Positions 45,275 through 54,446 are shown, numbered from the stretch's first letter. The stretch: DNA of 64,000 bases from Hyphomonadaceae bacterium UBA1849 (GCA_002338565.1 DDIN01000004.1:62001-126000); one strand, 5' to 3'. Program-made: numbers and translations. Notes: generated by a model not told the origin, from the letters alone.

Positions 45275-45299
45275 GGGCCTTCTTTAAAGGGGAAGGCCC
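45275..45299 (+). other. Hairpin between ferA and the aromatic-acid transporter gene
   Basis: GGGCCTTC...GAAGGCCC is a perfect 8-bp stem with a 9-base loop, 35 bp after the ferA stop and just before the ribosome site of the next gene. The tail is GCTTCTGGG, so it is at most an attenuator. Confidence 0.45.
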
Positions 45300-45316
45300 G
45301 CTTCTGGGAGGAAGCT

Positions 45317-46630
45317 ATGTCACAACAACCTGCGGAAATTCTCGCAAAAGAGAAGATGGGCGGGGCGCAAATGCTCGCGATTGCCATTTGTGTTCTGCTC
45401 AACGGTCTGGACGGTTTTGACGTCCTGTCGATCAGTTTTGCGTCGCCTGGGATCTCTTCTGAATGGGGAATAGACCGTGCGGCACTTGGCATTGTCCTGT
45501 CTATGGAGCTGATTGGTATGTCGATCGGTTCCATCATTCTGGGACAGGTTGCGGATAAGATCGGGCGACGCCCGATTGTGCTTGCAAGTCTCGGCGTTAT
45601 GGCGACGGGGATGTACCTTGCCTCCACGGCACCGAATGTTCAGATACTATCTGGATATCGCTTGTTCACCGGCCTCGGTATTGGTGGCATGCTTGCCTGT
45701 ACCAATGCGCTGGTAGCCGAATTTTCGAACGACAAGTACCGGTCGATGAACGTCACCATTATGGCAGCGGGATATCCGATTGGGGCGATTATCGGAGGTG
45801 CGATCGCTTCCGAGCTTCTCAAGTCGTATGACTGGCGCGCTGTATTCATTTTCGGCTCCATTATGACGGCAGCGATGTTCCCGATCGTGTATTTCGGGCT
45901 TCCGGAGTCCGTGTCGTCGCTTGTCGCGCGCAAGCCCGCCAATGCGCTTGCGAAGGTCAATGCGATCCTGAAGCGTCTCGGACATCAGGCTATTGAAAGC
46001 CTTCCGGATATGAGCGAAGCCAAAGCTTCCGGTGGCGGGTTGAAGCGCCTTTTCGGCAAGCCACTTGCGATGATTACAATGCTTCTGACTGCGGCGTATT
46101 TCGCGCATATCATGACCTTCTATTACATCCTGAAATGGATTCCGAAGCTGGTCGTGGATATGGGCTTTCACCCGTCTGAAGCGGGCAATGTGCTTGTTTG
46201 GGCAAATATTGGGGGTGCGACCGGCAGCATCCTGCTCGGCATTGTTTCGCGCAAAGCAGACGTGCGCATTCTGACAATGATCGGCCTTACGCTGTCCTTT
46301 GTATTCGTCAGCGTGTTTGGTCTGGGCCAATCGGGCATTATGGGACTTGCAATCATCTCGGCCATTGCTGGTTTCTGCACAAATTCCGGTGTGGTTGGTC
46401 TCTACGCGCTGATCGCCAATTACTTCCCTGCCGATGTCCGTGCAGGCGGTACAGGTCTCGTTATCGGCATCGGCCGCGGCGGTGCTGCTCTGGGGCCTGT
46501 CATTGCAGGTCTGTTGTTCAGTAGCGGTCAGGGACTCCTCACGGTCTCTGTCGTGATGGGGCTGGGCTCGCTCTTCGCGCTCGTTGCGCTATTCATGCTG
46601 GGACGCTCAACGAAAGTGGCGGCGTCTTAG
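45317..46630 (+). CDS. MFS aromatic acid:H+ symporter (AAHS family)
   Basis: A 437-residue twelve-TM carrier. The LNGLDGFDVLSISFA motif in TM1 with its acidic residues is diagnostic of the PcaK/BenK/VanK group, and GQVADKIGRRPIVL is the loop 2-3 signature. A central cytoplasmic loop holds ~50 residues. It ends the vdh-ferB-ferA gene train and should import ferulate, p-coumarate, vanillate or protocatechuate. Strong GGGAGG ribosome site. Confidence 0.93.
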   Translation: MSQQPAEILAKEKMGGAQMLAIAICVLLNGLDGFDVLSISFASPGISSEWGIDRAALGIVLSMELIGMSIGSIILGQVADKIGRRPIVLASLGVMATGMYLASTAPNVQILSGYRLFTGLGIGGMLACTNALVAEFSNDKYRSMNVTIMAAGYPIGAIIGGAIASELLKSYDWRAVFIFGSIMTAAMFPIVYFGLPESVSSLVARKPANALAKVNAILKRLGHQAIESLPDMSEAKASGGGLKRLFGKPLAMITMLLTAAYFAHIMTFYYILKWIPKLVVDMGFHPSEAGNVLVWANIGGATGSILLGIVSRKADVRILTMIGLTLSFVFVSVFGLGQSGIMGLAIISAIAGFCTNSGVVGLYALIANYFPADVRAGGTGLVIGIGRGGAALGPVIAGLLFSSGQGLLTVSVVMGLGSLFALVALFMLGRSTKVAAS

Positions 46631-46763
46631 CCTCAACGATTACAAATTCAAATTCCGGCCGTGGAACTCTGAAAGGTTCTGCGGTCGATTTTGATTCAGG
46701 CGTTCGGAATACTGCCGTTCGTTTCTGATTGTATCCGGTCTGGACGGCGGGTAAGCCGGAACT

Positions 46764-47369
46764 ATGAAACGTATCGGGGTCATATTTGCGGGGGGCGAGG
46801 GGCGTCGTCTCGGCGGGGTCTCTAAGGCACTTATCGAGTATGATGGCGAGCCGTTATGGAGGCGCATTCAGCGTGAGCTCTCCGCAATTGCAGATGAGAT
46901 TGTCATTGTTTCTCCGAAACAGCCAGACTGGCTTGAACAGGATGGCGACATTATCTGGCTCGCCGATCATCTGATTGACGGTGAGATGATAGGGCCAGCG
47001 GGCGCTCTATCTGCTGCTCTGGCCTATGCTCATGAGCGCTATGGTGAGGATTCTGTTATTGTAACAGCGCCTGTTGATGCTCCCTTGTACAAATCCACGC
47101 TTTCGGAGGCCCTGCTGGTCGAACTGATGGCTAGTTCGGGGCAGGTAATTCTTGCGGAGACCGGAGACCGGCTTCAGCCTGCATTCGGTGCTTGGCGCGC
47201 AGGCCTCGCGACCGATGTGAATACTTTGATTGGTTCTGGTGAGCGCGCTCTGCACCGTATTGCGTCGCACATTGGAGCAGCTCGCGTGAGTTTCGCAGCT
47301 GACGATCTGCGGTTCTTCAATATCAATAGGCCTGAGGACCTCGAGCGCGCCCAGCGCTTAGGCCCCTGA
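46764..47369 (+). CDS. mobA: Molybdenum cofactor guanylyltransferase MobA
   Basis: A 201-residue nucleotidyltransferase. Its N-terminus GVIFAGGEGRRLGGVSKALIEYDG is the GTP-binding signature of MobA, with PVDAPLYKSTL as the metal-binding Asp loop. FFNINRPEDLERAQ at the end is also typical. It attaches GMP to molybdopterin to form the guanine dinucleotide cofactor. It is separate from moeA (25898). The adjacent tRNA on the other strand begins 28 bp after its stop. Confidence 0.9.
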   Translation: MKRIGVIFAGGEGRRLGGVSKALIEYDGEPLWRRIQRELSAIADEIVIVSPKQPDWLEQDGDIIWLADHLIDGEMIGPAGALSAALAYAHERYGEDSVIVTAPVDAPLYKSTLSEALLVELMASSGQVILAETGDRLQPAFGAWRAGLATDVNTLIGSGERALHRIASHIGAARVSFAADDLRFFNINRPEDLERAQRLGP

Positions 47370-47397
47370 AAGGGAATGTATTTTTTCTTGAGAAAAA

Positions 47398-47473
<76 letters not shown>

Positions 47474-47664
47474 ACTGGTAAAGAGCGCGCGTCTTACCGA
47501 GTTTGATCGGGTCTGGCAAGTGCTTCTGACAACTGTTTTTCAGAAATTTTTTCTGGAGCCGATTCAGCTGTTTATAACTATCCCGAGATTGCCACATTTG
47601 CGCCTCGGAACAATCGGGTTGTTCATTCATTATTTCAGTACGGCCCAATGGGGTGGAGGCAATT

Positions 47665-48120
47665 ATGAAACAGACAGCACGCTTACTTACCGTCGCTGCG
47701 GCCATCGCAGCATCCACCTTCGGAGTTCATAGTCTCGCGGAACAATCCATTCGCGAAGATATGGAGAAGGCGTGCGCTCCTGTCGAAGTTTCAGTTTACT
47801 TCGCACAATCACAGTATGAGCTGAACGAATTTGCAGAGGAATTGCTGAACCAGGCCGTCAGCAGGGTAGAGCATTGCGAGCTTGCCCAGATCGAAGTGGT
47901 CGGCTTCAGCGATTCTTCGGGTCAGGCCGACTTCAATTATCATCTATCTGAACAACGCGCAGAGCATGCGATGGCCTATCTGCAAGAACGCGGCGTTGTC
48001 GCAAACACCATTCAGATGAGTGCGCGCGGGCAGGAAGGCGCTGTCTCTGATTCTGGAGAGCCATTGATTATGCGCCGCAAGGTAGACCTTCGATTCATTC
48101 CGGTGCCACCGACCGTCTGA
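47665..48120 (+). CDS. Small OmpA-like peptidoglycan-associated protein
   Basis: A 151-residue exported protein with a signal peptide (MKQTARLLTVAAAIAASTFG) and one OmpA-like domain: YFAQSQYELNEFAEELLNQA, VVGFSDSSGQADFNYHLSEQRAEHAMAYL, MRRKVDLRFIP. There is no lipobox and no barrel, so it is probably a soluble periplasmic peptidoglycan binder. ATG 47665 follows GGTGGAGG; an ATG at 47653 is inside that site. Its partner is unknown. Confidence 0.88.
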   Translation: MKQTARLLTVAAAIAASTFGVHSLAEQSIREDMEKACAPVEVSVYFAQSQYELNEFAEELLNQAVSRVEHCELAQIEVVGFSDSSGQADFNYHLSEQRAEHAMAYLQERGVVANTIQMSARGQEGAVSDSGEPLIMRRKVDLRFIPVPPTV

Positions 48121-48290
48121 TTTTGCCTCCGGCGCAAGTGTCGGGGAAAAATCCCAGCTCAAACGAAATTTTTCACCGCGCAGGCCTCAACTGGCTTGCG
48201 CGCGCGCAATTCTGTATCGTACCGATGTCACCCTGAAAAAAACGAAAACGGGCTCAATGGCGGGCCCGATAATATTGGGGAGGCTCAACG

Positions 48291-49601
48291 ATGGGTCGTT
48301 TCGGACTTGCGCTGCGTTATGCGGTGCGAGCCGTGTTGGCGTGTGGCGTCATCACGGCATTTTCAGGCGCTGCTTACGCCGACACAGGCGACACAGCCTG
48401 GATACTTACTTCAACAGCATTAGTGCTCTTCATGACGCTGCCGGGTCTTGCGCTTTTTTATGGCGGTCTCGTGCGGTCAATCAACGTGCTTTCGGTTTTG
48501 ATGCACTGCTTTGCGATTGCCTGTCTGATGTCTGTTATCTGGCTTGTCGTCGGTTATTCCATCGCGTTTGGAGACGGCAATGGCGCGGCCGATGGAGCAG
48601 GGCAGTGGTGGGGAGGTCTCTCCCGCGCGATGCTGAGTGGCGTCACGGGCGAGAGCATGACTGGTACGATTCCCGAACCGCTCTTCTTTATGTTCCAGAT
48701 GACGTTTGCGATCATCACGCCTGCGCTGATTGTCGGTAGTTTTGTCGAGCGTGTACGCTTCGATGCGGTGCTGAAATTCTCCGCGATCTGGATTCTCGTC
48801 GTCTATGCACCGGTGTGTCACTGGGTTTGGGGCGGTGGCTGGCTTGCGGACATGGGCGTTCGTGATTTTGCTGGCGGCCTTGTCGTTCACGCGACAGCGG
48901 GTATTTCATCGCTCGTATTCGTCGCGATGCTCGGAAAGCGTAAAAGCTTCGGTCACGACATGCATCCACCACACGCACCTGTTCTAGTGATGATTGGCTC
49001 ATCTATGCTTTGGGTCGGCTGGTTCGGATTTAACGCAGGCTCGGCGCTTGGTGCTAATGGCGGCGCAGCGCAAGCCATGCTTGTGACGCATATCTCCGCA
49101 GCCACAGCTTCGCTTGTCTGGATGATGATTGAATGGATCCAGTTCCGTAAGCCGACGCTCGTAGGCATTTGTACGGGTATGGTTGCCGGTCTTGCGACCA
49201 TCACGCCTGCAGCAGGATCGGTTGGGCCAGCTGGAGCTCTGATCATCGGCTTCCTCGCGGCGATTATCTGCTATTACGCTGTCGTGCTCATCCGAAATCG
49301 TCTCAAATTCGATGACAGTCTTGATGTGTTCGCGGTCCATGGTGTGGGCGGCATTCTCGGTACACTGATTATCCCGTTTGTTGCCGCGCTCGGCCCGCTT
49401 GCGCCGGGCCTCGGTGAAGACAGCGTCATGAGCGCATTTATGGCGCAAGCGACGGGTGTCGTCGCTGTATGCCTCTGGTCCGCGATTGCCAGCTTCGCAA
49501 TTCTGTTCGTGGTGAAACTAACGGGCGGGCTTCGCGTCGACGAGCAGACTGAAGATCAGGGGCTCGATACAAATACGCATGGCGAGAGCGCTTACCCATA
49601 A
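48291..49601 (+). CDS. amt: Ammonium transporter Amt
   Basis: A 436-residue channel with a signal peptide and eleven expected TM helices. The twin pore histidines are seen in VVHATAGISSLV and FAVHGVGGILGT. GLALFYGGLVRSINVLSV and MWVGWFGFNAGSALGANG-like stretches are family signatures. Unlike most alphaproteobacterial loci, no glnK precedes it: the 170 bp upstream are non-coding. Ribosome site GGGGAGG. Confidence 0.95.
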   Translation: MGRFGLALRYAVRAVLACGVITAFSGAAYADTGDTAWILTSTALVLFMTLPGLALFYGGLVRSINVLSVLMHCFAIACLMSVIWLVVGYSIAFGDGNGAADGAGQWWGGLSRAMLSGVTGESMTGTIPEPLFFMFQMTFAIITPALIVGSFVERVRFDAVLKFSAIWILVVYAPVCHWVWGGGWLADMGVRDFAGGLVVHATAGISSLVFVAMLGKRKSFGHDMHPPHAPVLVMIGSSMLWVGWFGFNAGSALGANGGAAQAMLVTHISAATASLVWMMIEWIQFRKPTLVGICTGMVAGLATITPAAGSVGPAGALIIGFLAAIICYYAVVLIRNRLKFDDSLDVFAVHGVGGILGTLIIPFVAALGPLAPGLGEDSVMSAFMAQATGVVAVCLWSAIASFAILFVVKLTGGLRVDEQTEDQGLDTNTHGESAYP

Positions 49602-49626
49602 GCGCTCCCAGTCTTTATTTCTTCAG

Positions 49627-49653
49627 GGGCGGCGCTTAGGCGTCGCCCTTTTC
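49627..49653 (+). terminator. Putative terminator of amt, overlapping the end of the DUF4349 gene
   Basis: GGGCGGCG-CTTAGG-CGTCGCCC (one G-T pair) followed by TTTTC. The loop contains the stop codon of the convergent DUF4349 gene. Confidence 0.6.
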
Positions 49654-50586
49654 TGTTGCCGCAGGGGATTCTGGTGTTTTCTTCTTCCGGAAGGCTTTGC
49701 GGAAAAGGAACATAAAGAGCCAGATCAGACCGACAATCACAGGCAGCCACGGCAGGACGAACGCCAGAATTGTCACGATGGAGCTAAGCGCGAATGCGAC
49801 ATTCCGGAAGAAGTCTCCAAACGCTTCGGTGACAGGCCGCCAGACAGATTGGGATGTCGGCGAGACGCGGGCGTCGTAGGACAGGTTGATATCTGACATT
49901 GAAACGCGCTGGCGGAGGTTAGCGAGTTGAGATTCATAGCTGTCGAGCTCGGATTGAACGCGCGCCAATTCCCGTTCCACAGAGAGCAGCTCTCCGAGAT
50001 CGCCATCCCGGCTTTCCAGTAATTGCTGCAGCCGGTCACGTAGCGTGGTTTGTGCCTCCAGACGGGCATCCGTATCAATGATCTGCGCGGTCAGATCGAC
50101 CGTCGATGTGCTTGAAGCGTAGACGTTTGAATTGAACTCACCGAGGCTTTCCGGCAAGCCTTCCAGAAACGGAATTGCCCAGTCCGGCGACGCCTTCAGC
50201 GCCAGATTTCCCGACGCATAGTTAGTTTCAAGGCCGTGCACGTTTGAATTGGTGACGAGACAGTTCTCAGGCCCCGCGTCTTCGCATTGTGTCATGTGGG
50301 TTTCTAGCAGATCACGAAGACGGTCCGTCGGAACGCTGATAGTACGGTTGTGAGTATAGGCAAGGAATCGACCGGCGCGCTGAGGCACGCTGTCTGAAGC
50401 ACTGACACTACCAGATGACGCAGCTGCAGATAGATCGAGCGCGCTATCTTCCGTGACAGCATAGGAAGACTCAGGGGCGGGTGAAATTCGCGAGAGCGGA
50501 CGGAATTCTCTCTCCGGTTCTGATCCGCCGCATGCCGCGAGCGAGAGCACGCAAGCTGCCAAAAGTATCGTGTTGAGTTTCATCAT
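49636..50586 (-). CDS. DUF4349 lipoprotein
   Basis: A 316-residue envelope protein. A lipoprotein signal (LSLAAC-GG, Cys near residue 19) is followed by a Ser/Ala-rich linker, the DUF4349 domain (RTISVPTDRLRDLLE ... TSTVDLTAQIIDTDARLEAQ) and a coiled coil (residues ~165-215). A hydrophobic hairpin (~245-285) and a basic tail close it. The family has no established function. ATG 50586 or the next ATG at 50583 may start it. Confidence 0.85.
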   Translation of the reverse strand: MMKLNTILLAACVLSLAACGGSEPEREFRPLSRISPAPESSYAVTEDSALDLSAAASSGSVSASDSVPQRAGRFLAYTHNRTISVPTDRLRDLLETHMTQCEDAGPENCLVTNSNVHGLETNYASGNLALKASPDWAIPFLEGLPESLGEFNSNVYASSTSTVDLTAQIIDTDARLEAQTTLRDRLQQLLESRDGDLGELLSVERELARVQSELDSYESQLANLRQRVSMSDINLSYDARVSPTSQSVWRPVTEAFGDFFRNVAFALSSIVTILAFVLPWLPVIVGLIWLFMFLFRKAFRKKKTPESPAATEKGDA

Positions 50587-50799
50587 AAGTGTTTCCCCAC
50601 TCCAAAGGCTTCAGCCCTTTTTGATCGAGCAAGAGAAAAGCCCAGAATTGCGACAAGTGTAAGGCCGTAACGTGCCGGGCGCAGCGCCGATATTTCTATG
50701 CTTTAGCCGTTTCCTATGGCGCACTTGCGCGTTAAAGAGAGCCTTTGACGACTCAGGGCCTCCTGCGTCTCCACGCAAGATAAGAAATCAGACGGGCAC

Positions 50800-52515
50800 A
50801 TGGCACGCATCCTCATCACTTCCGCGCTCCCTTACATCAATGGCATCAAGCACCTCGGCAACCTTGCCGGTTCAATGCTGCCAGCTGACGTCTATGCGCG
50901 TTTCAAGCGCCTTCAGGGCCATGAAGTTCTCTATATCTGCGCGACGGATGAGCATGGCACGCCTGCTGAACTGGCTGCGCAGAAAGACGGTGTGCCGGTT
51001 CAGGCTTATTGTGATGAACAGCATGAAATTCAGCGAGCCGCAGGTGAAGGTTTCACGCTGAGCTATGACCATTTTGGCCGTTCGTCTTCGTCTCAGAACG
51101 CTGCGCTGACCCAGCATTTTGCGCATGTTCTTGAAGAGCGTGGCCTCCTTGAAGAGCGCACCGAGAAGCAGGTCTATTCCATCGATGATGGCCGCTTCCT
51201 GCCGGATCGTTATGTTGAAGGCACTTGCCCGCATTGCGATTTCGAAAAAGCGCGCGGCGACCAGTGCGACAATTGCGGACGTCTGCTTGACCCGATCGAG
51301 CTGAAGAACCCGTACTCAGCCGTTTCCGGTTCTACCAATATCGAAATCCGCGACACGACCCATCTCTACCTGCTGCAGTCTAAAATGCAGGATGATATCC
51401 GTGGGTGGGTAGAGGCTTCTACCGAGTGGCCACAACTGGCGAAATCCATCGCTTTGAAGTGGCTGGATGAAGGCCTTCAGGATCGCGCGATTACGCGAGA
51501 CCTTTCCTGGGGTATTCCGGTCGCTTACGAAGGTAAGGTGCGCGAAGGCTTTGAGGACAAGGTTTTCTATGTGTGGTTCGACGCACCGATCGAATATATC
51601 GGCGCGACGCAGGAATATTCTGAAAAGCTTGAAAAGCCGGAAGAGTGGGAGCGCTGGTGGCGTACCGACAAAGGCGCTGAGGACGTGACCTATGTCCAGT
51701 TCATGGGCAAGGACAACGTCGCGTTCCACACGGTGAGCTTTCCAGTGACAATGATCGGCTCACGCGAGCCGTGGAAGCTGGTGGACCGCCTCAAGGCGTT
51801 CAACTGGGTCACATGGTATGGTGGCAAGTTCTCAACCTCTATGAACCGCGGTGTGTTCATGGATCAGGCGCTGGAGCTTCTGCCGGCAGATTACTGGCGC
51901 TGGTATCTGATGGCGAACGCGCCGGAAGGCTCTGATGCGGCCTTCACCTGGGAAGGCTTCCAGGCGGCGGTGAACTCTGACCTCGCCAACGTGCTTGGTA
52001 ACTTCGTGAACCGCATCACCAAATACTGCAAATCCAAGTTCGATGGTCAGCTGCCAGCCGCTGGCGCGCCGGGCGAAGACGAAGCGTGGATGGAAGCCGA
52101 GCTCAAGACCCGCCTCAAAACGCTGATGCTGCATTATGAGGAGATGGAGTTCCGCAAAGCTGCTGCAGAAACGCGTGCCATCTGGGCGGCGGGCAACGAG
52201 TATCTCACACGCGCTGAGCCTTGGGTGAAATACAAGAATGACGTTGATGCGGCGGCTGTTGGCGTCCGCACGGGCCTTAATCTCGTGGCGCTCTTTGGCA
52301 TTCTGGCGCAGCCGTTTATCCCGACAGCAGCTGCGAAAATTCTGGATGCTCTGGGCATTCCGGAGGAGAACCGCAAAATGCCAAATCCTGATGATGAAAA
52401 TCTGCTGGATGCGCTTCCGCATGGCTTGGAGATCTCACCGCCTGACGTGCTTTTCTCCAAGATTGAAGATGCTCAGGTCGCTGAATGGACCGAACGATTT
52501 GGTGGCGGGCAGTAA
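50800..52515 (+). CDS. metG: Methionine--tRNA ligase
   Basis: A class I synthetase of 571 residues. The HIGH-equivalent lies in ALPYINGIKHLGNL, the zinc knuckle in CPHCDFEKARGDQCDNC and the KMSKS-equivalent in KFSTSMNRG. The C-terminal tRNA-binding dimerisation domain of longer MetRS forms is absent. Its upstream region is the largest gap here, 213 bp shared with the DUF4349 gene. Confidence 0.96.
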   Translation: MARILITSALPYINGIKHLGNLAGSMLPADVYARFKRLQGHEVLYICATDEHGTPAELAAQKDGVPVQAYCDEQHEIQRAAGEGFTLSYDHFGRSSSSQNAALTQHFAHVLEERGLLEERTEKQVYSIDDGRFLPDRYVEGTCPHCDFEKARGDQCDNCGRLLDPIELKNPYSAVSGSTNIEIRDTTHLYLLQSKMQDDIRGWVEASTEWPQLAKSIALKWLDEGLQDRAITRDLSWGIPVAYEGKVREGFEDKVFYVWFDAPIEYIGATQEYSEKLEKPEEWERWWRTDKGAEDVTYVQFMGKDNVAFHTVSFPVTMIGSREPWKLVDRLKAFNWVTWYGGKFSTSMNRGVFMDQALELLPADYWRWYLMANAPEGSDAAFTWEGFQAAVNSDLANVLGNFVNRITKYCKSKFDGQLPAAGAPGEDEAWMEAELKTRLKTLMLHYEEMEFRKAAAETRAIWAAGNEYLTRAEPWVKYKNDVDAAAVGVRTGLNLVALFGILAQPFIPTAAAKILDALGIPEENRKMPNPDDENLLDALPHGLEISPPDVLFSKIEDAQVAEWTERFGGGQ

Positions 52516-52539
52516 GTTGCCCGCTCAACTCTGAAAAAG

Positions 52540-52570
52540 AAGAGGCTCTGCCGTGCTGGTAGAGCCTCTT
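52540..52570. terminator. Bidirectional terminator between metG and the M56-M23 gene
   Basis: AAGAGGCTCT and AGAGCCTCTT form a perfect 10-bp stem with an 11-base loop. The minus-strand tail CTTTTTC and plus-strand TTTC suggest use by both convergent genes. Confidence 0.8.
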
Positions 52571-52573
52571 TCG

Positions 52574-53905
52574 TTAGCGCGCCAGATAATCGCTCGGGTT
52601 CAGCGCTTCATTGCCATTCCAGACCTCAAAATGAAGGTGTGGGCCGGTCGCCTGACCGCTCGCGCCGACTGCGCCGATTGAAGCACCAACGCTGACGCGG
52701 TCACCCGCCGATACGTTCGCCGTATCTAGCTGGGCATAGCGTGTGCGAATGCCATTGCCATGGTCGATTGTTACCATCAGCCCATAGGCGCCCTGAGACT
52801 CCGCCGAGATGACGGTGCCAGCGGCCGGAGCGCGCACGGGCGTACCTGTTGCTGCACCGATATCCATGCCGCGGTGGAAGGCAGCTTCACGCGTGATCGG
52901 ATGGACCCTCGGACCGAAGCTGGAGGTGAGGCGGCCCTCCGTCGGCAGGAATGCAAGTTCGAATGGTGCAGTGGATGTTTCATCCGCCAGCGCAAGCTGG
53001 ACGCCGGCGAGGGGCAGAAGCATCATCGCGGACGCTAAGGCCGCAACGCGCGGGAGTGTCTTGCCAGTTGAAGGTCCGGGCTGCATTATTCGGGTAATTC
53101 TCATTCGGTAATCTCCTTTAGGTCCTTGTGAGAAGACCGCCGGAGCGCATGGCAGTGCGTTTCCGGCGGAATGCTTCAACGCGATGAGAAGAGTTTCTGC
53201 ATAGGCGCTGGGCATGGAGGTGCGTGTGACGTCAGCGTCACATGCGAGTTCTGCGGCGTGGCGGCAGCGTTCTGTCTGGTGGCGCACGAATGGATTAAAC
53301 CAGAACAGACAGTCGATCACAGAAAGGCAGAGAAACCAGACGGCGTCTTGCCGGCTTCGGTGAGCGGCTTCATGCGCGATGATCATGTCGATCTGTGGCT
53401 TCGAGAGACCACGGAACAGCGCTTCGGAGATGATGATCTTGCCGCTCAGCGTTGTGATCGCAGAAATCGGCGCATCACAAAGAAATACGCTTTCATGCGG
53501 TACGCTGCGTCGTTCGACGGTCACCATGTGCGCAATGCGCTGGGCAAGTTTTGAGGCGTTCCAGAGTAAGCCTCCGAGATAAAGCATGCCGAGAGCGGGC
53601 GCGATGAGCGGTCCTAAGTTCAGGTGGACGCTTTCTCTCACAGGTGCGCTTGGCAGGAGCTCCTGATTGCCGCCGAAATAATAAGCAAGTTCCGGAAGCG
53701 GCAATTGAGACATGGCGAGGGTCGGTGCGAGTTTCAGTGCGGCAAAACCAAGAACAGGCGCAATGATCATTGAAAAGAGCACCGTCTTTTCCAAGCTTTC
53801 CGAGCGCCATGGTGCGGGAGTGAAGCTCCGCAGGGCAGCGAGCAGGCCAGACCATGCAAAAGGAATGATGGCGCAGACTAGAACGAGAGCGGGTATTGCG
53901 ATCAT
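52574..53905 (-). CDS. BlaR1-like M56 membrane protease fused to an M23 (LytM) domain
   Basis: A 443-residue membrane protein. Residues 1-300 form an M56 antirepressor peptidase with TM segments and zinc motif HEAAH (178-182), plus ELACDAD (219-225). After a last TM (~286-306) comes a periplasmic M23 domain with HRGMD (344-348) and HLHFEV (423-428), both zinc motifs intact. In BlaR1 this place is taken by a penicillin-sensing domain. It starts inside the blaI stop (ATGA), so it probably cleaves that repressor in response to a cell-wall signal. Confidence 0.9.
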   Translation of the reverse strand: MIAIPALVLVCAIIPFAWSGLLAALRSFTPAPWRSESLEKTVLFSMIIAPVLGFAALKLAPTLAMSQLPLPELAYYFGGNQELLPSAPVRESVHLNLGPLIAPALGMLYLGGLLWNASKLAQRIAHMVTVERRSVPHESVFLCDAPISAITTLSGKIIISEALFRGLSKPQIDMIIAHEAAHRSRQDAVWFLCLSVIDCLFWFNPFVRHQTERCRHAAELACDADVTRTSMPSAYAETLLIALKHSAGNALPCAPAVFSQGPKGDYRMRITRIMQPGPSTGKTLPRVAALASAMMLLPLAGVQLALADETSTAPFELAFLPTEGRLTSSFGPRVHPITREAAFHRGMDIGAATGTPVRAPAAGTVISAESQGAYGLMVTIDHGNGIRTRYAQLDTANVSAGDRVSVGASIGAVGASGQATGPHLHFEVWNGNEALNPSDYLAR

Positions 53906-54279
53906 GACTGCGCATCCTTCTCGTTCAGGTCTTTCAGCAAGTCCTCGAGTTCGTCGATTTCGTCTTCCGAGATGAGGGAGCTTCCAACAAAGGCCGCAGC
54001 AGGAAGCGGCTGGTCCGAGCCGAGAATGTTTTTGGAGAAGTCACCTATCAGGCTCGCCAGAACGGAAAGTTTGGGTGTCGTTGGGATGAAGGTTTTTACG
54101 CCGTGCACCATTTCAATTGCGATCAGCCCTTTATCGACCATCCGGTCCAACGTTTTGCGGGTGGATGAGAATGACCATCCCGTGCTTGCCTCTGTTGCGT
54201 CGTGAATTTCACGTGCGCTCAGGCGGCGAGATTGCCAGAGCGGGCGGAGCAGTGTGAGCTCGGTATCTGTGGGTTTCAT
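53902..54279 (-). CDS. BlaI/MecI-family repressor
   Basis: A 125-residue repressor: winged helix with LTLLRPLWQSRRLSAREIHDA and SFSSTRKTLDRMVDKGLIA (residues 8-53), then a dimerisation part. The KTFIPT segment lies where the family is cleaved by its M56 partner. It is translationally coupled to the M56-M23 gene, forming a two-gene signalling unit, and is divergent from a secreted M20 hydrolase. Likely autoregulated through repeats in the 167-bp intergenic region. Confidence 0.9.
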   Translation of the reverse strand: MKPTDTELTLLRPLWQSRRLSAREIHDATEASTGWSFSSTRKTLDRMVDKGLIAIEMVHGVKTFIPTTPKLSVLASLIGDFSKNILGSDQPLPAAAFVGSSLISEDEIDELEDLLKDLNEKDAQS

Positions 54280-54280
54280 T

Positions 54281-54325
54281 GTGCGACTCAGTTAAAGCGT
54301 GCGACATGTGTCGCTCAAGTGCGAC
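54281..54325. promoter_or_regulatory. Candidate BlaI-type operator cluster
   Basis: GTGCGAC occurs three times (54281-54287, 54299-54305, 54319-54325), and GCGACA-TG-TGTCGC (54301-54314) is an inverted repeat with perfect 6-bp arms. The cluster begins one base upstream of the repressor start codon and lies about 120 bp before the M20 gene. Confidence 0.5.
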
Positions 54326-54446
54326 GCGGAGTCAAATTACGTCAGGGTAATTTTTAAATTGGCGTGTTCTCGCTCCTGCAACGGCCCTACTTGAACCTGC
54401 CGCCGCCGCGTGGTCCTCTGCGTGCATGTATTTCGAGGGCTGAATC

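Noticed and set aside
48180..48290. Possible sigma-54 promoter before amt
   Set aside because: A TGGC is present, but no TGC at the required spacing with the TTGCA-like context; the match is too poor.
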